Below, piece by piece: positions 1-6,419 of a stretch of 8,933 nt of DNA (within the stretch, counting starts at the first letter, position 1; every line of letters begins with the position of its first letter). The notes under the pieces are model-generated. The model worked only from the letters and a program-made list of their open reading frames with translations, was not told the DNA's origin and did no database searches. Position numbers and translations under genes: made by a program. This DNA comes from an uncultured Flavobacteriaceae bacterium (lineage in GTDB: Bacteria > Bacteroidota > Bacteroidia > Flavobacteriales > Flavobacteriaceae), in the NCBI GenBank assembly GCA_938018045.1, contig CALIIP010000120.1:1-8933 (forward strand). Reading direction: 5' to 3'.

Positions 1-1
1 T

Positions 2-226
2 TGCCCTATGTGCTTAGGAGCAATTTATTGGGCAAGACCAAAAGCTGTTTTTTATGCTTGTGACAAAGTAGACGCGGCCAAGATTGATTTTGATGATCAA
101 TTTATTTATGAAGAGTTAGATAAAGAAATGGGAGACAGACAGATTAAGTTTGTTCAAATATCACAAGACAAAGCTGTTGAAGTATTTAACGAATGGGAAA
201 CTAAAGTAAACAGAACGGAATATTAA
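2..226 (+). CDS. guaD: Guanine deaminase, C-terminal part (5' end outside window)
   Basis: Cytoplasmic zinc-dependent deaminase of the cytidine deaminase fold that converts guanine to xanthine and ammonia. Only the last 74 residues are in the window; the frame is open from base 2, and the first ATG (base 8) is an internal Met. The visible part starts in the second zinc-binding motif, CPMC, where the two Cys are zinc ligands (the family pattern is PCPMC). It continues with GAIYWARPKAVFYA and FDDQFIYEEL, which closely resemble Bacillus subtilis GuaD and separate it from tRNA adenosine deaminase TadA. The HAE motif with the catalytic Glu would lie upstream, outside the window. It converges on the xanthine dehydrogenase operon, which uses its product. 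The reading frame ends inside a terminator hairpin, and its stop codon overlaps that of xdhC. The family call is confident because of the C-terminal match; whether the whole gene is intact cannot be seen. Confidence 0.92.
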   Translation, partial: CPMCLGAIYWARPKAVFYACDKVDAAKIDFDDQFIYEELDKEMGDRQIKFVQISQDKAVEVFNEWETKVNRTEY

Positions 227-241
227 TTTATTCCGTTTTTT
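214..241 (+). terminator. Rho-independent terminator of guaD, overlapping the 3' ends of guaD and xdhC
   Basis: AACGGAATA (214-222) is a perfect inverted repeat of TATTCCGTT (229-237), with a 6-base loop TTAATT. A run of T at 236-241 follows on the + strand, which fits an intrinsic terminator for guaD. The minus side lacks a good U-tract, so it is a weaker terminator for xdhC. Both stop codons (224-226 for guaD, 223-225 for xdhC) lie in the loop, and the stem is built from the last codons of both genes. Confidence 0.8.
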
Positions 242-1173
242 ATTTGGATGATTTGCGCGGCAATACTAACAGCAATTTCCTCTGGAGTTTGACTATATAT
301 TGAAAGACCAATTGGAGCGTAAACACTGTCCAATTCTTCATTAGAAAATCCTTCATTACCCATTACTTCTCGCATTGTTTTCAGTTTTGCTTTGCTTCCT
401 AAAACACCTATAAACTTATAATTGCTTCTGATGATTTTAGTCAAGACTAATTTATCATCAGTATATTTATTAGTCATAATAGCGACATAATTACTACTAC
501 CTTGTTTGATGTGTTTCTCAATATCATTATAGGAAATCAACGTTTTTTTATGTGCATACTCATTCTCTTCAAATGTGTTTAAATGCTCTCGATTATCAAA
601 CACAACAACATAAAATCCAAGTGAATTAAACAATTTTGAAGTTGCCAAACCTACATGACCTCCACCAACTATATAAATTGTTTCTTTAAAACCAATTTGC
701 TCATTGTACTGCCAATCTTCGCTTGAATTTATTTCATACTCAAACTTATTTTTAAGTGCTTTTTGAGAAAACTGAATTCCGTTTGACGACAGACTTACAA
801 CTCCAGTATTTTCATTTTCTAGCGTTTCAAGAATACTTTCAATTAAAGAAATGTTATCAGAATTCAATAGATTAAAAGCAACCGTTTGTTCGCCAGAACA
901 AATCATACCAGAACCATCTTTAATTTTTCCTCGATGGATTTGTTTTTTTATGAAACTCGGTGGATTTTCGGTTTGTAAAAGTTCTTTAACCTCATCTACC
1001 AATGAAAATTCCATGACTCCACCACCAATTGATCCTAAAATAAAACCATCTTCCGCAACCAACATTTTAAAGCCTTGTCTTCCAGGAGAACTGCCTGAAT
1101 TTTCAACAACTACCAATAGATATACTCTTTGAGAATCTTGAAGTTTAGTTAATATGTGTTGCCAGAATTTCAT
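223..1173 (-). CDS. xdhC: XdhC/CoxI family protein, xanthine dehydrogenase maturation factor
   Basis: Accessory protein that in characterised systems (Rhodobacter capsulatus XdhC) binds the molybdenum cofactor, promotes its sulfuration and delivers it to the large Xdh subunit; it is not part of the mature enzyme. The protein is 316 residues long. The N-terminal XdhC/CoxI domain shows SSPGRQGFKMLV (28-39), GSIGGGVME (47-55) and GSGMICSGEQ (87-96), where Cys92 matches the conserved Cys of the family. The C-terminal Rossmann-like XdhC domain starts at the glycine-rich IYIVGGGHVG (166-175), and the family signature near the end reads TPEEIAVSIAAQI (296-308). The start ATG is 53 bases after the stop of the Mpv17-like gene, and that gap carries a palindromic repeat. 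It is probably the last gene of the xdh operon. The motif reads CSG where many relatives have CGG, a mild variation. Confidence 0.92.
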   Translation of the reverse strand: MKFWQHILTKLQDSQRVYLLVVVENSGSSPGRQGFKMLVAEDGFILGSIGGGVMEFSLVDEVKELLQTENPPSFIKKQIHRGKIKDGSGMICSGEQTVAFNLLNSDNISLIESILETLENENTGVVSLSSNGIQFSQKALKNKFEYEINSSEDWQYNEQIGFKETIYIVGGGHVGLATSKLFNSLGFYVVVFDNREHLNTFEENEYAHKKTLISYNDIEKHIKQGSSNYVAIMTNKYTDDKLVLTKIIRSNYKFIGVLGSKAKLKTMREVMGNEGFSNEELDSVYAPIGLSIYSQTPEEIAVSIAAQIIQIKNGIN

Positions 1174-1196
1174 TAATAATTGTTCTATAAATTATG

Positions 1197-1226
1197 CCTC
1201 GACTCCGCTCGAGCGGAATCGAGAGG
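1197..1226. repeat. GC-rich palindromic repeat, intergenic copy
   Basis: A 30-base GC-rich block stands out from its AT-rich surroundings. It is centred on CCGCTCGAGCGG (1205-1216, a perfect palindrome). The arms 1198-1210 and 1211-1223 pair at 12 of 13 positions, and on minus-strand RNA the remaining pair would be a G-U wobble, giving a long hairpin. It begins right after the stop codon of the Mpv17-like gene and lies before xdhC. Bases 1198-1213 (CTCGACTCCGCTCGAG) are identical to 4797-4812 inside xdhA, which defines a dispersed repeat family. No U-tract follows, so it is not a standard terminator. It could still shape mRNA stability between the two genes. Confidence 0.8.
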
Positions 1227-1601
1227 TTATTTAAAAATAGTTTCACTTAAAGCATAATAAATCGCCATCAATGCGGAAAAAATTGCACTTGCCAAAAAAC
1301 GCCAATTTAGTTTTATTTTATTCTGAATCAGATAATTAGCAATAAAAGAAATAGGGATGTTTACTACAAAAGATAAGATTGCTATTTGCATTAAACTTAT
1401 ATTTATTTGATCATAATTTCCTGTAAACAATTTTATAAAAGCCAAATGCCTAAAAATCCACAACGGATTAAAATATAAAATTGCCAAACCAGTTTTTGCA
1501 AGCGTTTTTTTTATTCCAGAAATCGAGCTCGTTTTCTTATCTATCCAAGCAAAATAGTTTGGAATTTCAAATGCGTAAACTGTTGCGCCAATTAGCATCA
1601 T
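1227..1601 (-). CDS. Small multi-pass membrane protein, Mpv17/PMP22-like (start uncertain)
   Basis: From the first ATG this is a 124-residue, very hydrophobic protein with about four membrane segments (roughly 1-20, 35-58, 70-93 and 101-123). It has no signal peptide and no catalytic motif. The frame continues open upstream of the ATG, and the upstream residues (RGALIYSAGD, then LDEFSWIRLLG) resemble the N-terminal pattern of Mpv17/PMP22-family proteins: an invariant Gly-Asp in the first helix, then an Arg before a Gly-rich helix and an aromatic, Asp-containing segment (here YFAWIDKK). The ATG start therefore probably truncates the protein by about 35 residues. Mpv17 proteins are organelle inner-membrane channels in eukaryotes; the role of bacterial relatives is unknown. 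It lies between xdhB and xdhC in the same orientation, so it is probably cotranscribed. A link to purine or urate movement would be only a guess. The family assignment is by eye and moderate at best. Confidence 0.6.
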   Translation of the reverse strand: MMLIGATVYAFEIPNYFAWIDKKTSSISGIKKTLAKTGLAILYFNPLWIFRHLAFIKLFTGNYDQINISLMQIAILSFVVNIPISFIANYLIQNKIKLNWRFLASAIFSALMAIYYALSETIFK

Positions 1602-1727
1602 TCCGAGTAAACGAATCCAAGAGAATTCATCTAAAAATAATGAGGCAATTAAATCTCCAGCACTGTAAATAAGTGCGCCTCTTAAAATATTTTGTTTTGT
1701 GTATTGCAGTTTTATATACTTTATTTC
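1602..1727 (-). other. Open-frame N-terminal extension of the Mpv17-like gene without a standard start codon
   Basis: Reading upstream in the frame of the Mpv17-like gene, no stop occurs until 1728-1730 (TGA). The translation contains KQNILRGALIYSAGD and DEFSWIRLLG, which look like real protein. There is no ATG, GTG or TTG in frame; the only near-start is CTG at 1707-1709. An ATG at 1729-1731, overlapping the end of xdhB, opens a different frame (MRNKVYKTAIHKTK). That frame would join this one after a -1 shift around the A-rich run near 1690-1700. This suggests a one-base deletion, a sequencing error or a non-canonical start. Confidence 0.5.
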
Positions 1728-3973
1728 TCATACAATCCCATCAACACTTTTTCTGGTGTAAATGGAGCATGATATCTTGGTTTGTAATTTTTATTAAAAG
1801 CCTTCACTGCTTGTTCTATAGCGAAATAAGCACCAATTCCATACATTAATGGCGGCTCACCTACTGCTTTTGATTTCTGAATAGCCATGTCATTCCCTTC
1901 TGTTTCAAGCGGAATGGTTTCTACAATCTTTGGAGCAGAAAAGATATCTGGAACTTTATATGTAGAAAGCGCATTTGACAATAATCTCCCGTCTTTTCCA
2001 TAGGAAATTTCTTCCATTGTCATCCAACCGATTCCTTGTGCTAAAGCACCTTCAACTTGACCAATATCTATTCCTAAGTTCATTGATTTTCCAAAATCAT
2101 GGACAATTTTCACAGCATCTATTTCATAAATCCCTCTTAAACAATCAACGGTAACTATTGTAATTGCTGTTCCATAAACATGATATGCAAATGGATGTCC
2201 TTTTTCTTTACTCTTATCAAAATGGATAATTGGAGTCGCATAATGTGCGTTTTCAGACAAGGCAACTCTTTCTAACATCGCTTGCGCAATGACTGCATTC
2301 CAAGTTACATCCGTTTTTTTATCATCATTAAAAACAAAATCATCTTTAAAACTAAGGTTCTTTTCTTCTGAAGAAAGTAATTTCGATGCAACAACTTTTA
2401 ACCTATCAATTAATGAATTACAGGCCATTTCAACTGCTTTTCCATTTAAATCGGCAGTAGAGCTCGCAGCAGAAGGTGATGTATTTGCAACACGTGTTGT
2501 GTTGGTAGTCTCCAATTTTACTTTATCAGCAGAAATACCTAAAACATCTTGAGCAACCTGCAACATCTTGGTATTTACACTTTGTCCCATTTCAACTGCG
2601 CCAGTTGAAACGCCTACACTTCCGTCTTGATATATATGAATTAACGCTCTTGCATGATTCATTGGAGTATTGGTAAATGAAATTCCGAATGCAATTGGCA
2701 TTAGTGAAATTCCTTTTTTGAAATGAATATTTTTATCATTAAAATCAGACACTTCTTGTTCTAATTTTTCTAATTGAAATTTTTCTTTGGCTGTAAACCA
2801 AGATTTTTTTGCTTGTACTTCATTGGCAATTTGTCCGTAAGAAAATTCATCATTTTCAGCCAATAAATTTACTTCTTGAATCTCTTTTCTATCAACACCA
2901 ATTTCATCTGCAGCCTTCGCGATAGCACATTCTATGACAAACATTCCTTGTGGTCCACCAAAACCTCGAAATGCAGTATTTGGAGGTAAATTTGTTTTGC
3001 AACTATAAACTGTTGTCTTCACATTCGGAACAAAATAACTATTGGTTGCGTGGAATAATGTTCGTTCCGCAATTGCTGGAGATAAATCTGCCGCTGCACC
3101 AGAATTTTGTAGAAATTCGACTTCAAATGCTTTAATTTTCAAATCTTTAGTCAATCCGATTTTAAAAAATGATGAATATGGATGACGTTTCCCTGTCATT
3201 CGTAAATCATCATGTCGATTCAACATATATTTGACAGGCTTATTTAAATGCTGAACAGCAACTGCTGCCATCACAGCCCAAGGTGTCGCTTGATCTTCTT
3301 TCCCTCCAAAACCTCCACCAAGACGTATTACATCAACCTCAACCTTATGCATCGGAATTCCCAATACTTTTGCCGCAGTTTTCTGAACTTGAGTTGGTCC
3401 TTGTGTTGAAGACGTAATTTTAATACTTCCATTTTCTTGAGGCACAACATAACAACCTTGTGTCTCGAGATATAAATGTTCTTGTCCGTTAGAAAAAGTT
3501 TCTCCTTCAAAAACATACTCACAATTTGAAAATGAATCATTTGTGTTTCCTAAACTAAAAGAACGCGGAGCATTTATAAAACTACCTTTTTCTTTAGCCT
3601 CTTTGGCAGTTGTTATAACTGGTAATTCTTCAATTTCTATGTTGATTAATGCTCTTGCTTTTTTAGCAATCGCTTCCGTTTTTGCAACTATAAAAGCTAT
3701 TGGTTGTCCCCAAAAATGAACCTCATCTTCTGCCCAAAGTGGTTCGTCAGGAATAATTCCGCCAATTTGATTTTCACCTAAAACATCTTTATACGTAAAT
3801 ATTCTTTCAACACCTTCTAGTGCTTCAGCTTTAGAATAATCTACAGAAATTATCTTTCCATGTGCTTTTGGCGAATCGTAGCATAAACCAATTAATGCAT
3901 CTTGCCGAATCATTAAATCATCTACAAATAAAGATTCGCCACGAACATGTGTAAAACTGTCTATATTTTTCAT
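1721..3973 (-). CDS. xdhB: Xanthine dehydrogenase, molybdopterin-binding subunit
   Basis: Large catalytic subunit of the cytoplasmic molybdenum hydroxylase that oxidises hypoxanthine to xanthine and xanthine to urate. At 750 residues it is close to the usual length of split bacterial enzymes (the symbol follows R. capsulatus; in E. coli the equivalent is XdhA). The aldehyde oxidase a/b hammerhead domain lies at about 10-125 and the molybdopterin-binding domains run from about 145 to the end. Residues equivalent to the bovine active site are present: Glu226 in GGGFGGKE (bovine Glu802), Arg336 in FRGFGGPQ (Arg880), and the catalytic base Glu706 in AVGEPPL (Glu1261). The FGISFT segment (429-434) carries the Phe expected near the substrate. 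These support true purine specificity rather than aldehyde or nicotinate oxidation. One variation is EMGQS (461-465) where most relatives have EMGQG, next to the cofactor. The start overlaps the xdhA stop by four bases (ATGA), implying translational coupling. Confidence 0.95.
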   Translation of the reverse strand: MKNIDSFTHVRGESLFVDDLMIRQDALIGLCYDSPKAHGKIISVDYSKAEALEGVERIFTYKDVLGENQIGGIIPDEPLWAEDEVHFWGQPIAFIVAKTEAIAKKARALINIEIEELPVITTAKEAKEKGSFINAPRSFSLGNTNDSFSNCEYVFEGETFSNGQEHLYLETQGCYVVPQENGSIKITSSTQGPTQVQKTAAKVLGIPMHKVEVDVIRLGGGFGGKEDQATPWAVMAAVAVQHLNKPVKYMLNRHDDLRMTGKRHPYSSFFKIGLTKDLKIKAFEVEFLQNSGAAADLSPAIAERTLFHATNSYFVPNVKTTVYSCKTNLPPNTAFRGFGGPQGMFVIECAIAKAADEIGVDRKEIQEVNLLAENDEFSYGQIANEVQAKKSWFTAKEKFQLEKLEQEVSDFNDKNIHFKKGISLMPIAFGISFTNTPMNHARALIHIYQDGSVGVSTGAVEMGQSVNTKMLQVAQDVLGISADKVKLETTNTTRVANTSPSAASSTADLNGKAVEMACNSLIDRLKVVASKLLSSEEKNLSFKDDFVFNDDKKTDVTWNAVIAQAMLERVALSENAHYATPIIHFDKSKEKGHPFAYHVYGTAITIVTVDCLRGIYEIDAVKIVHDFGKSMNLGIDIGQVEGALAQGIGWMTMEEISYGKDGRLLSNALSTYKVPDIFSAPKIVETIPLETEGNDMAIQKSKAVGEPPLMYGIGAYFAIEQAVKAFNKNYKPRYHAPFTPEKVLMGLYEK

Positions 3974-5406
3974 AGCGAAATCATTTTGTGGAGTTCAACA
4001 TCATTCGGAAACAGCTTAATAAAATGAGCAAAGAACAATTGTCTCGCTAATAATCTTTTATAATCCGAAGTTCCTCGAACATCACTAATTGGTGAGATTT
4101 CAGATTGCATTACTTTTTCTGCTAAATGGATTGTTTCAGAAACTATTAGTTCATCTTTTAAAAATTTATTCGTCTTATATAAATATTTAGGAATGGCAGC
4201 AACTCCTCCAAGAGAAAAATGGGCATTTGAAATAACGCCATTTTTTTCTGATATTCTTGCTGCAGAATTCACAGTCGCAATATCTAAGTGTGTTCGTTTT
4301 GATACCTTCTCAAAATTAAATTGTTCATTTTTATCAATAATAGAAAATGAAATTGACTTCAAAACTTCACTTTCTTTTAAGTCATATTTTTTATAATCTA
4401 AATGAAATTCTTGAAACGGAATTGTGCGTTCAGTTCCATTTTTATTTTGAATAGTTATTGTCGAATTCAATGCTAAAAAGAAGATAGACATGTCACCAAT
4501 TGGAGAAGCATTCACGAAATTTCCTCCTAAAGTTCCCATGTTTCTTATCTGTTCTGAAGAAACTAATTTTAAAAAAGATTTTAAATTCGGAATATTTTTT
4601 CTCAAATGTTCGTTTTCCAACAATTCTGTAACAGTTGTATTGACTCCAATCGTAAAAATATCATTTGAAAAATCAATTCCTTTTAAATAATTTTCATCAG
4701 CAATTAAATTTACTTTTTCTTCTGATAATTTATCTGCATAACGTACATATAAATCTGTACCATTTGCAACAATTGTTCCTTTTTGACCTCTCGCCTCTCG
4801 ACTCCGCTCGAGATGACGCGCTCGAGGTGACAAATTTAACGCTCTTAATTTTTCTGGAATCGTTTCAAAATAATTTGGAATAAAACCTTCTTTAATCAGC
4901 CATTTTATTTGCTGGTTATTATCTTTCTGTTTTAGTTTTTCTTCAATTTCAAAACCTGCTTTTTCTATAGATTTATAACCTGTGCATCGACAAATATTTC
5001 CACTAATTGCATCATTACAAGAACCTAAAATTTTATTATTATCTAAAGAAAAACCTGTCATTGACACTATAAATCCAGGAGTACAAAAACCGCATTGCGT
5101 TGCAAAATTATCTGTCATTGATTGTTGGACAGTATTCAGAGTATTTGGAAGATTAATTCCCTCTACAGTAACTATATGCTTTCCATGAGCATTCCCTAAA
5201 GGAGATATACAAGATGTTATACTTTGATATGAGACATTGTCGCCATTTAAAACACCAACTAAAATAGTACAAGCACCACAATCACCTTCTCGGCAACCAA
5301 TTTTAGTTCCTTTTAATCGCTTATTTTCTCGAATAAAATCAAGCAAAGTCATCCCTCCATTTTCTGGAGCTTTAATAACTTCATTATTCAATATAAATTC
5401 TATCAT
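3970..5406 (-). CDS. xdhA: Xanthine dehydrogenase, fused 2Fe-2S and FAD-binding subunit, with an in-frame repeat insertion
   Basis: Small subunit that carries electrons from the molybdenum centre through two 2Fe-2S clusters to FAD, where NAD+ is presumably reduced. The 478-residue protein has the domain order of R. capsulatus XdhA. The ferredoxin-like domain holds Cys38, Cys43, Cys46 and Cys66; the helical 2Fe-2S domain holds Cys105, Cys108, Cys139 and Cys141 (CGFC and CRC). The FAD domain begins near 209 (GTIVANGTDLYVRY) and includes GTLGGNFVNASPIGD (291-305). The C-terminal CO-dehydrogenase flavoprotein-like domain ends with the DYKRLLARQL helix. Residues 193-207 (SPRARHLERSREARG), just before the first FAD-domain strand, are encoded by a GC-rich repeat unlike the rest of the gene and use codons rare nearby (CGA, CGG, GCG, CTC). 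All cluster and FAD motifs are intact, so the insertion probably does not kill the enzyme. First gene of the xdh operon; the ATG at 5406 gives the normal family N-terminus. Confidence 0.95.
   Translation of the reverse strand: MIEFILNNEVIKAPENGGMTLLDFIRENKRLKGTKIGCREGDCGACTILVGVLNGDNVSYQSITSCISPLGNAHGKHIVTVEGINLPNTLNTVQQSMTDNFATQCGFCTPGFIVSMTGFSLDNNKILGSCNDAISGNICRCTGYKSIEKAGFEIEEKLKQKDNNQQIKWLIKEGFIPNYFETIPEKLRALNLSPRARHLERSREARGQKGTIVANGTDLYVRYADKLSEEKVNLIADENYLKGIDFSNDIFTIGVNTTVTELLENEHLRKNIPNLKSFLKLVSSEQIRNMGTLGGNFVNASPIGDMSIFFLALNSTITIQNKNGTERTIPFQEFHLDYKKYDLKESEVLKSISFSIIDKNEQFNFEKVSKRTHLDIATVNSAARISEKNGVISNAHFSLGGVAAIPKYLYKTNKFLKDELIVSETIHLAEKVMQSEISPISDVRGTSDYKRLLARQLFFAHFIKLFPNDVELHKMISL
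4786..4832. repeat. GC-rich repeat inserted in frame in xdhA
   Basis: This GC-rich block lies within the xdhA coding sequence. Bases 4797-4812 (CTCGACTCCGCTCGAG) are identical to 1198-1213 in the intergenic copy. On the minus strand it starts with GTCACCTCGAGCG (4831-4819), followed at once by a near-copy, GTCATCTCGAGCG (4817-4805), with 12 of 13 bases equal. At the other end CCTCTCG is doubled (4787-4793 and 4794-4800). TCTCGA and TCGAGA within the second unit can form a short hairpin. The sequence resembles the short dispersed repeats beginning GTCATNTCGAGCG that I recall from flavobacterial genomes; that recollection was not checked by search. It encodes about 15 Arg/Glu-rich residues without breaking the frame. 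Confidence 0.8.
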
Positions 5407-5420
5407 ATGTAGATAGCAAG

Positions 5421-5470
5421 ATATAAAAAAATAGTAGAAAAATTAAGTTAAACTTGATTTCTCTACTATT
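5421..5470 (-). terminator. Intrinsic terminator downstream of the universal stress protein gene
   Basis: AATAGTAGA (5430-5438) pairs perfectly with TCTACTATT (5462-5470). After one A/C mismatch, 5440-5448 pairs with 5452-5460 with a single wobble, leaving a loop of three bases. On the minus strand the hairpin is followed by six U and then AUAU (5430 down to 5421). The stem is AT-rich but about 19 positions long. It lies 28 bases past the stress-protein stop and 15 bases before the xdhA start, so it separates the two units. It could also act as a leader hairpin for xdhA if transcription of xdh starts upstream of it. Confidence 0.7.
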
Positions 5471-5498
5471 AAAGTTAATTATGATAAGTAAACTAAAT

Positions 5499-6341
5499 TT
5501 ATATTTTAAAGGTCATAACTGGTAATGTAGAGTGATTTGCTACGTCTTCAGAAACACTTCCATCAATAAAGTGTATCAAACCTTTTCTACCATGTGTAAC
5601 AACTGCTATTAGATCTGCTCCAATAAGATTTGCGTAATTTAATATTCCTCTTTCAACTGAATAATCACTTACATAAATAATCTCATCCATTTTATTCAAA
5701 TTGCCTTCGGTTTTTTCTAAAAACGCCGCAGCTTTTTGTTCAATTTCAGTAGAACTTTTAAACTTCTCGTTTGGTAAATTAACATGCAACAAATACATTT
5801 TTGCTCCTAAACCATTTAACATTTTCAAAGCCTTTTTGTATGCTCCTATAATTTCATCAGAGAAATCACATGCAAATACTACGCTATCAAAATCTGTTAA
5901 AATAGGGTTCTGTTTGACTACCAATACTGGAACATCAGAATGTCTTACAACTTTTTCTGTATTTGAACCGACAAATATCTCTTTTAAACCACTTACTCCA
6001 TGAGATCCCATGACTATTAAATCAGCGTCATGCTCTCTTGCGACATCACTCACTTCACTAAATACTTTAAAATGTTTTACAATTGGAGTTACTTTAATTC
6101 CTTCTAAAAAAGGTTTGTCTAAAAATTCTTTAAACTTCTTCTCTGCTAGTTTTAAAAAGAATACTGTTTCAGTTTGTATTGAATTGCCATCTCTTGTCAA
6201 AATTGCGCTTGACAATTCTAACATGTGCAAAACTAAAAGTTCTGAATTATTTTTTTTCGCTAAAACAGCAGCAGTTTCTAATGCATAATCTGAATGCTTT
6301 GAGAAATCTATTGGTACAATAATTTTTTTCATATATATCAT
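5499..6341 (-). CDS. Universal stress protein, tandem UspA domains
   Basis: Cytoplasmic protein with two UspA domains in 280 residues (about 4-145 and 151-280), the usual tandem form. The first begins with MKKIIVPIDFS, with Asp12 at the nucleotide-binding position, and has a complete ATP-binding motif G-x2-G-x9-G-S (Gly112, Gly115, Gly125, Ser126). The second begins SVVFACDFS (Asp159) but has Val248 where the first Gly of its motif should be; Gly251, Gly261 and Ser262 are kept. The first domain therefore probably binds ATP and the second may bind weakly. Such proteins are linked to survival of starvation, oxidative stress or anaerobiosis; the exact role here is unknown. Met4 (base 6332) is an equally good start, since the family usually begins right at the MKKI strand. 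It lies 78-87 bases after the DUF6691 gene, with a possible promoter in between, and is followed by its own terminator. Confidence 0.9.
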   Translation of the reverse strand: MIYMKKIIVPIDFSKHSDYALETAAVLAKKNNSELLVLHMLELSSAILTRDGNSIQTETVFFLKLAEKKFKEFLDKPFLEGIKVTPIVKHFKVFSEVSDVAREHDADLIVMGSHGVSGLKEIFVGSNTEKVVRHSDVPVLVVKQNPILTDFDSVVFACDFSDEIIGAYKKALKMLNGLGAKMYLLHVNLPNEKFKSSTEIEQKAAAFLEKTEGNLNKMDEIIYVSDYSVERGILNYANLIGADLIAVVTHGRKGLIHFIDGSVSEDVANHSTLPVMTFKI

Positions 6342-6351
6342 ATTTAAGAAT

Positions 6352-6359
6352 CAAAGTTA
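6352..6359 (-). promoter_or_regulatory. Possible Bacteroidota -7 box for the universal stress protein gene
   Basis: On the minus strand this reads TAACTTTG, a full match to the Bacteroidota -7 consensus TAnnTTTG, placed 10 bases before the ATG at 6341 and 19 before Met4. No clear TTG -33 element is found at the expected distance upstream. The gap of about 80 bases before this gene is the only one in the right-hand cluster with room for a promoter. The call is tentative because such an octamer arises easily in AT-rich DNA. If real, the leader is very short and Met4 is favoured as the start. Confidence 0.3.
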
Positions 6360-6419
6360 TGATTAACTTTTATTAATAAATATGATAAATGTCAGTTGAT
6401 TATTATTTATACAAAGTAA

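Noticed and set aside
851..1132. Open frame of 93 codons on the + strand inside xdhC
   Set aside because: It lies fully antisense to a well-supported gene, its translation resembles no family, and no promoter or start signal is seen.
1519..1530. GAGCTCG-containing GC-rich spot in the Mpv17-like gene
   Set aside because: It is too short and does not align with the repeat core.
3462..3472. A CTCGAG site in xdhB that might be a third repeat copy
   Set aside because: The match is limited to the 6-base palindrome; the flanks are ordinary xdhB codons (LETQG) conserved in the family, so it is coincidental.
3328..3540. A 70-codon minus-strand frame within xdhB
   Set aside because: It is out of frame inside a conserved part of xdhB and has no features of its own.
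4665..4883. A + strand open frame that reads through the repeat in xdhA
   Set aside because: It is antisense to xdhA, low in complexity and has no family resemblance; the stretch LDSARDDALEVT is only the repeat read on the other strand.
5701..6288. Two + strand open frames of about 100 and 92 codons inside the universal stress protein gene
   Set aside because: They are antisense to a clear tandem UspA gene and have no recognisable domains; low-stop antisense frames are expected here.
6342..6419. Possible terminator after the DUF6691 gene
   Set aside because: The gap is AT-rich with only short imperfect inverted repeats and no hairpin followed by a U-tract, so no terminator is claimed.
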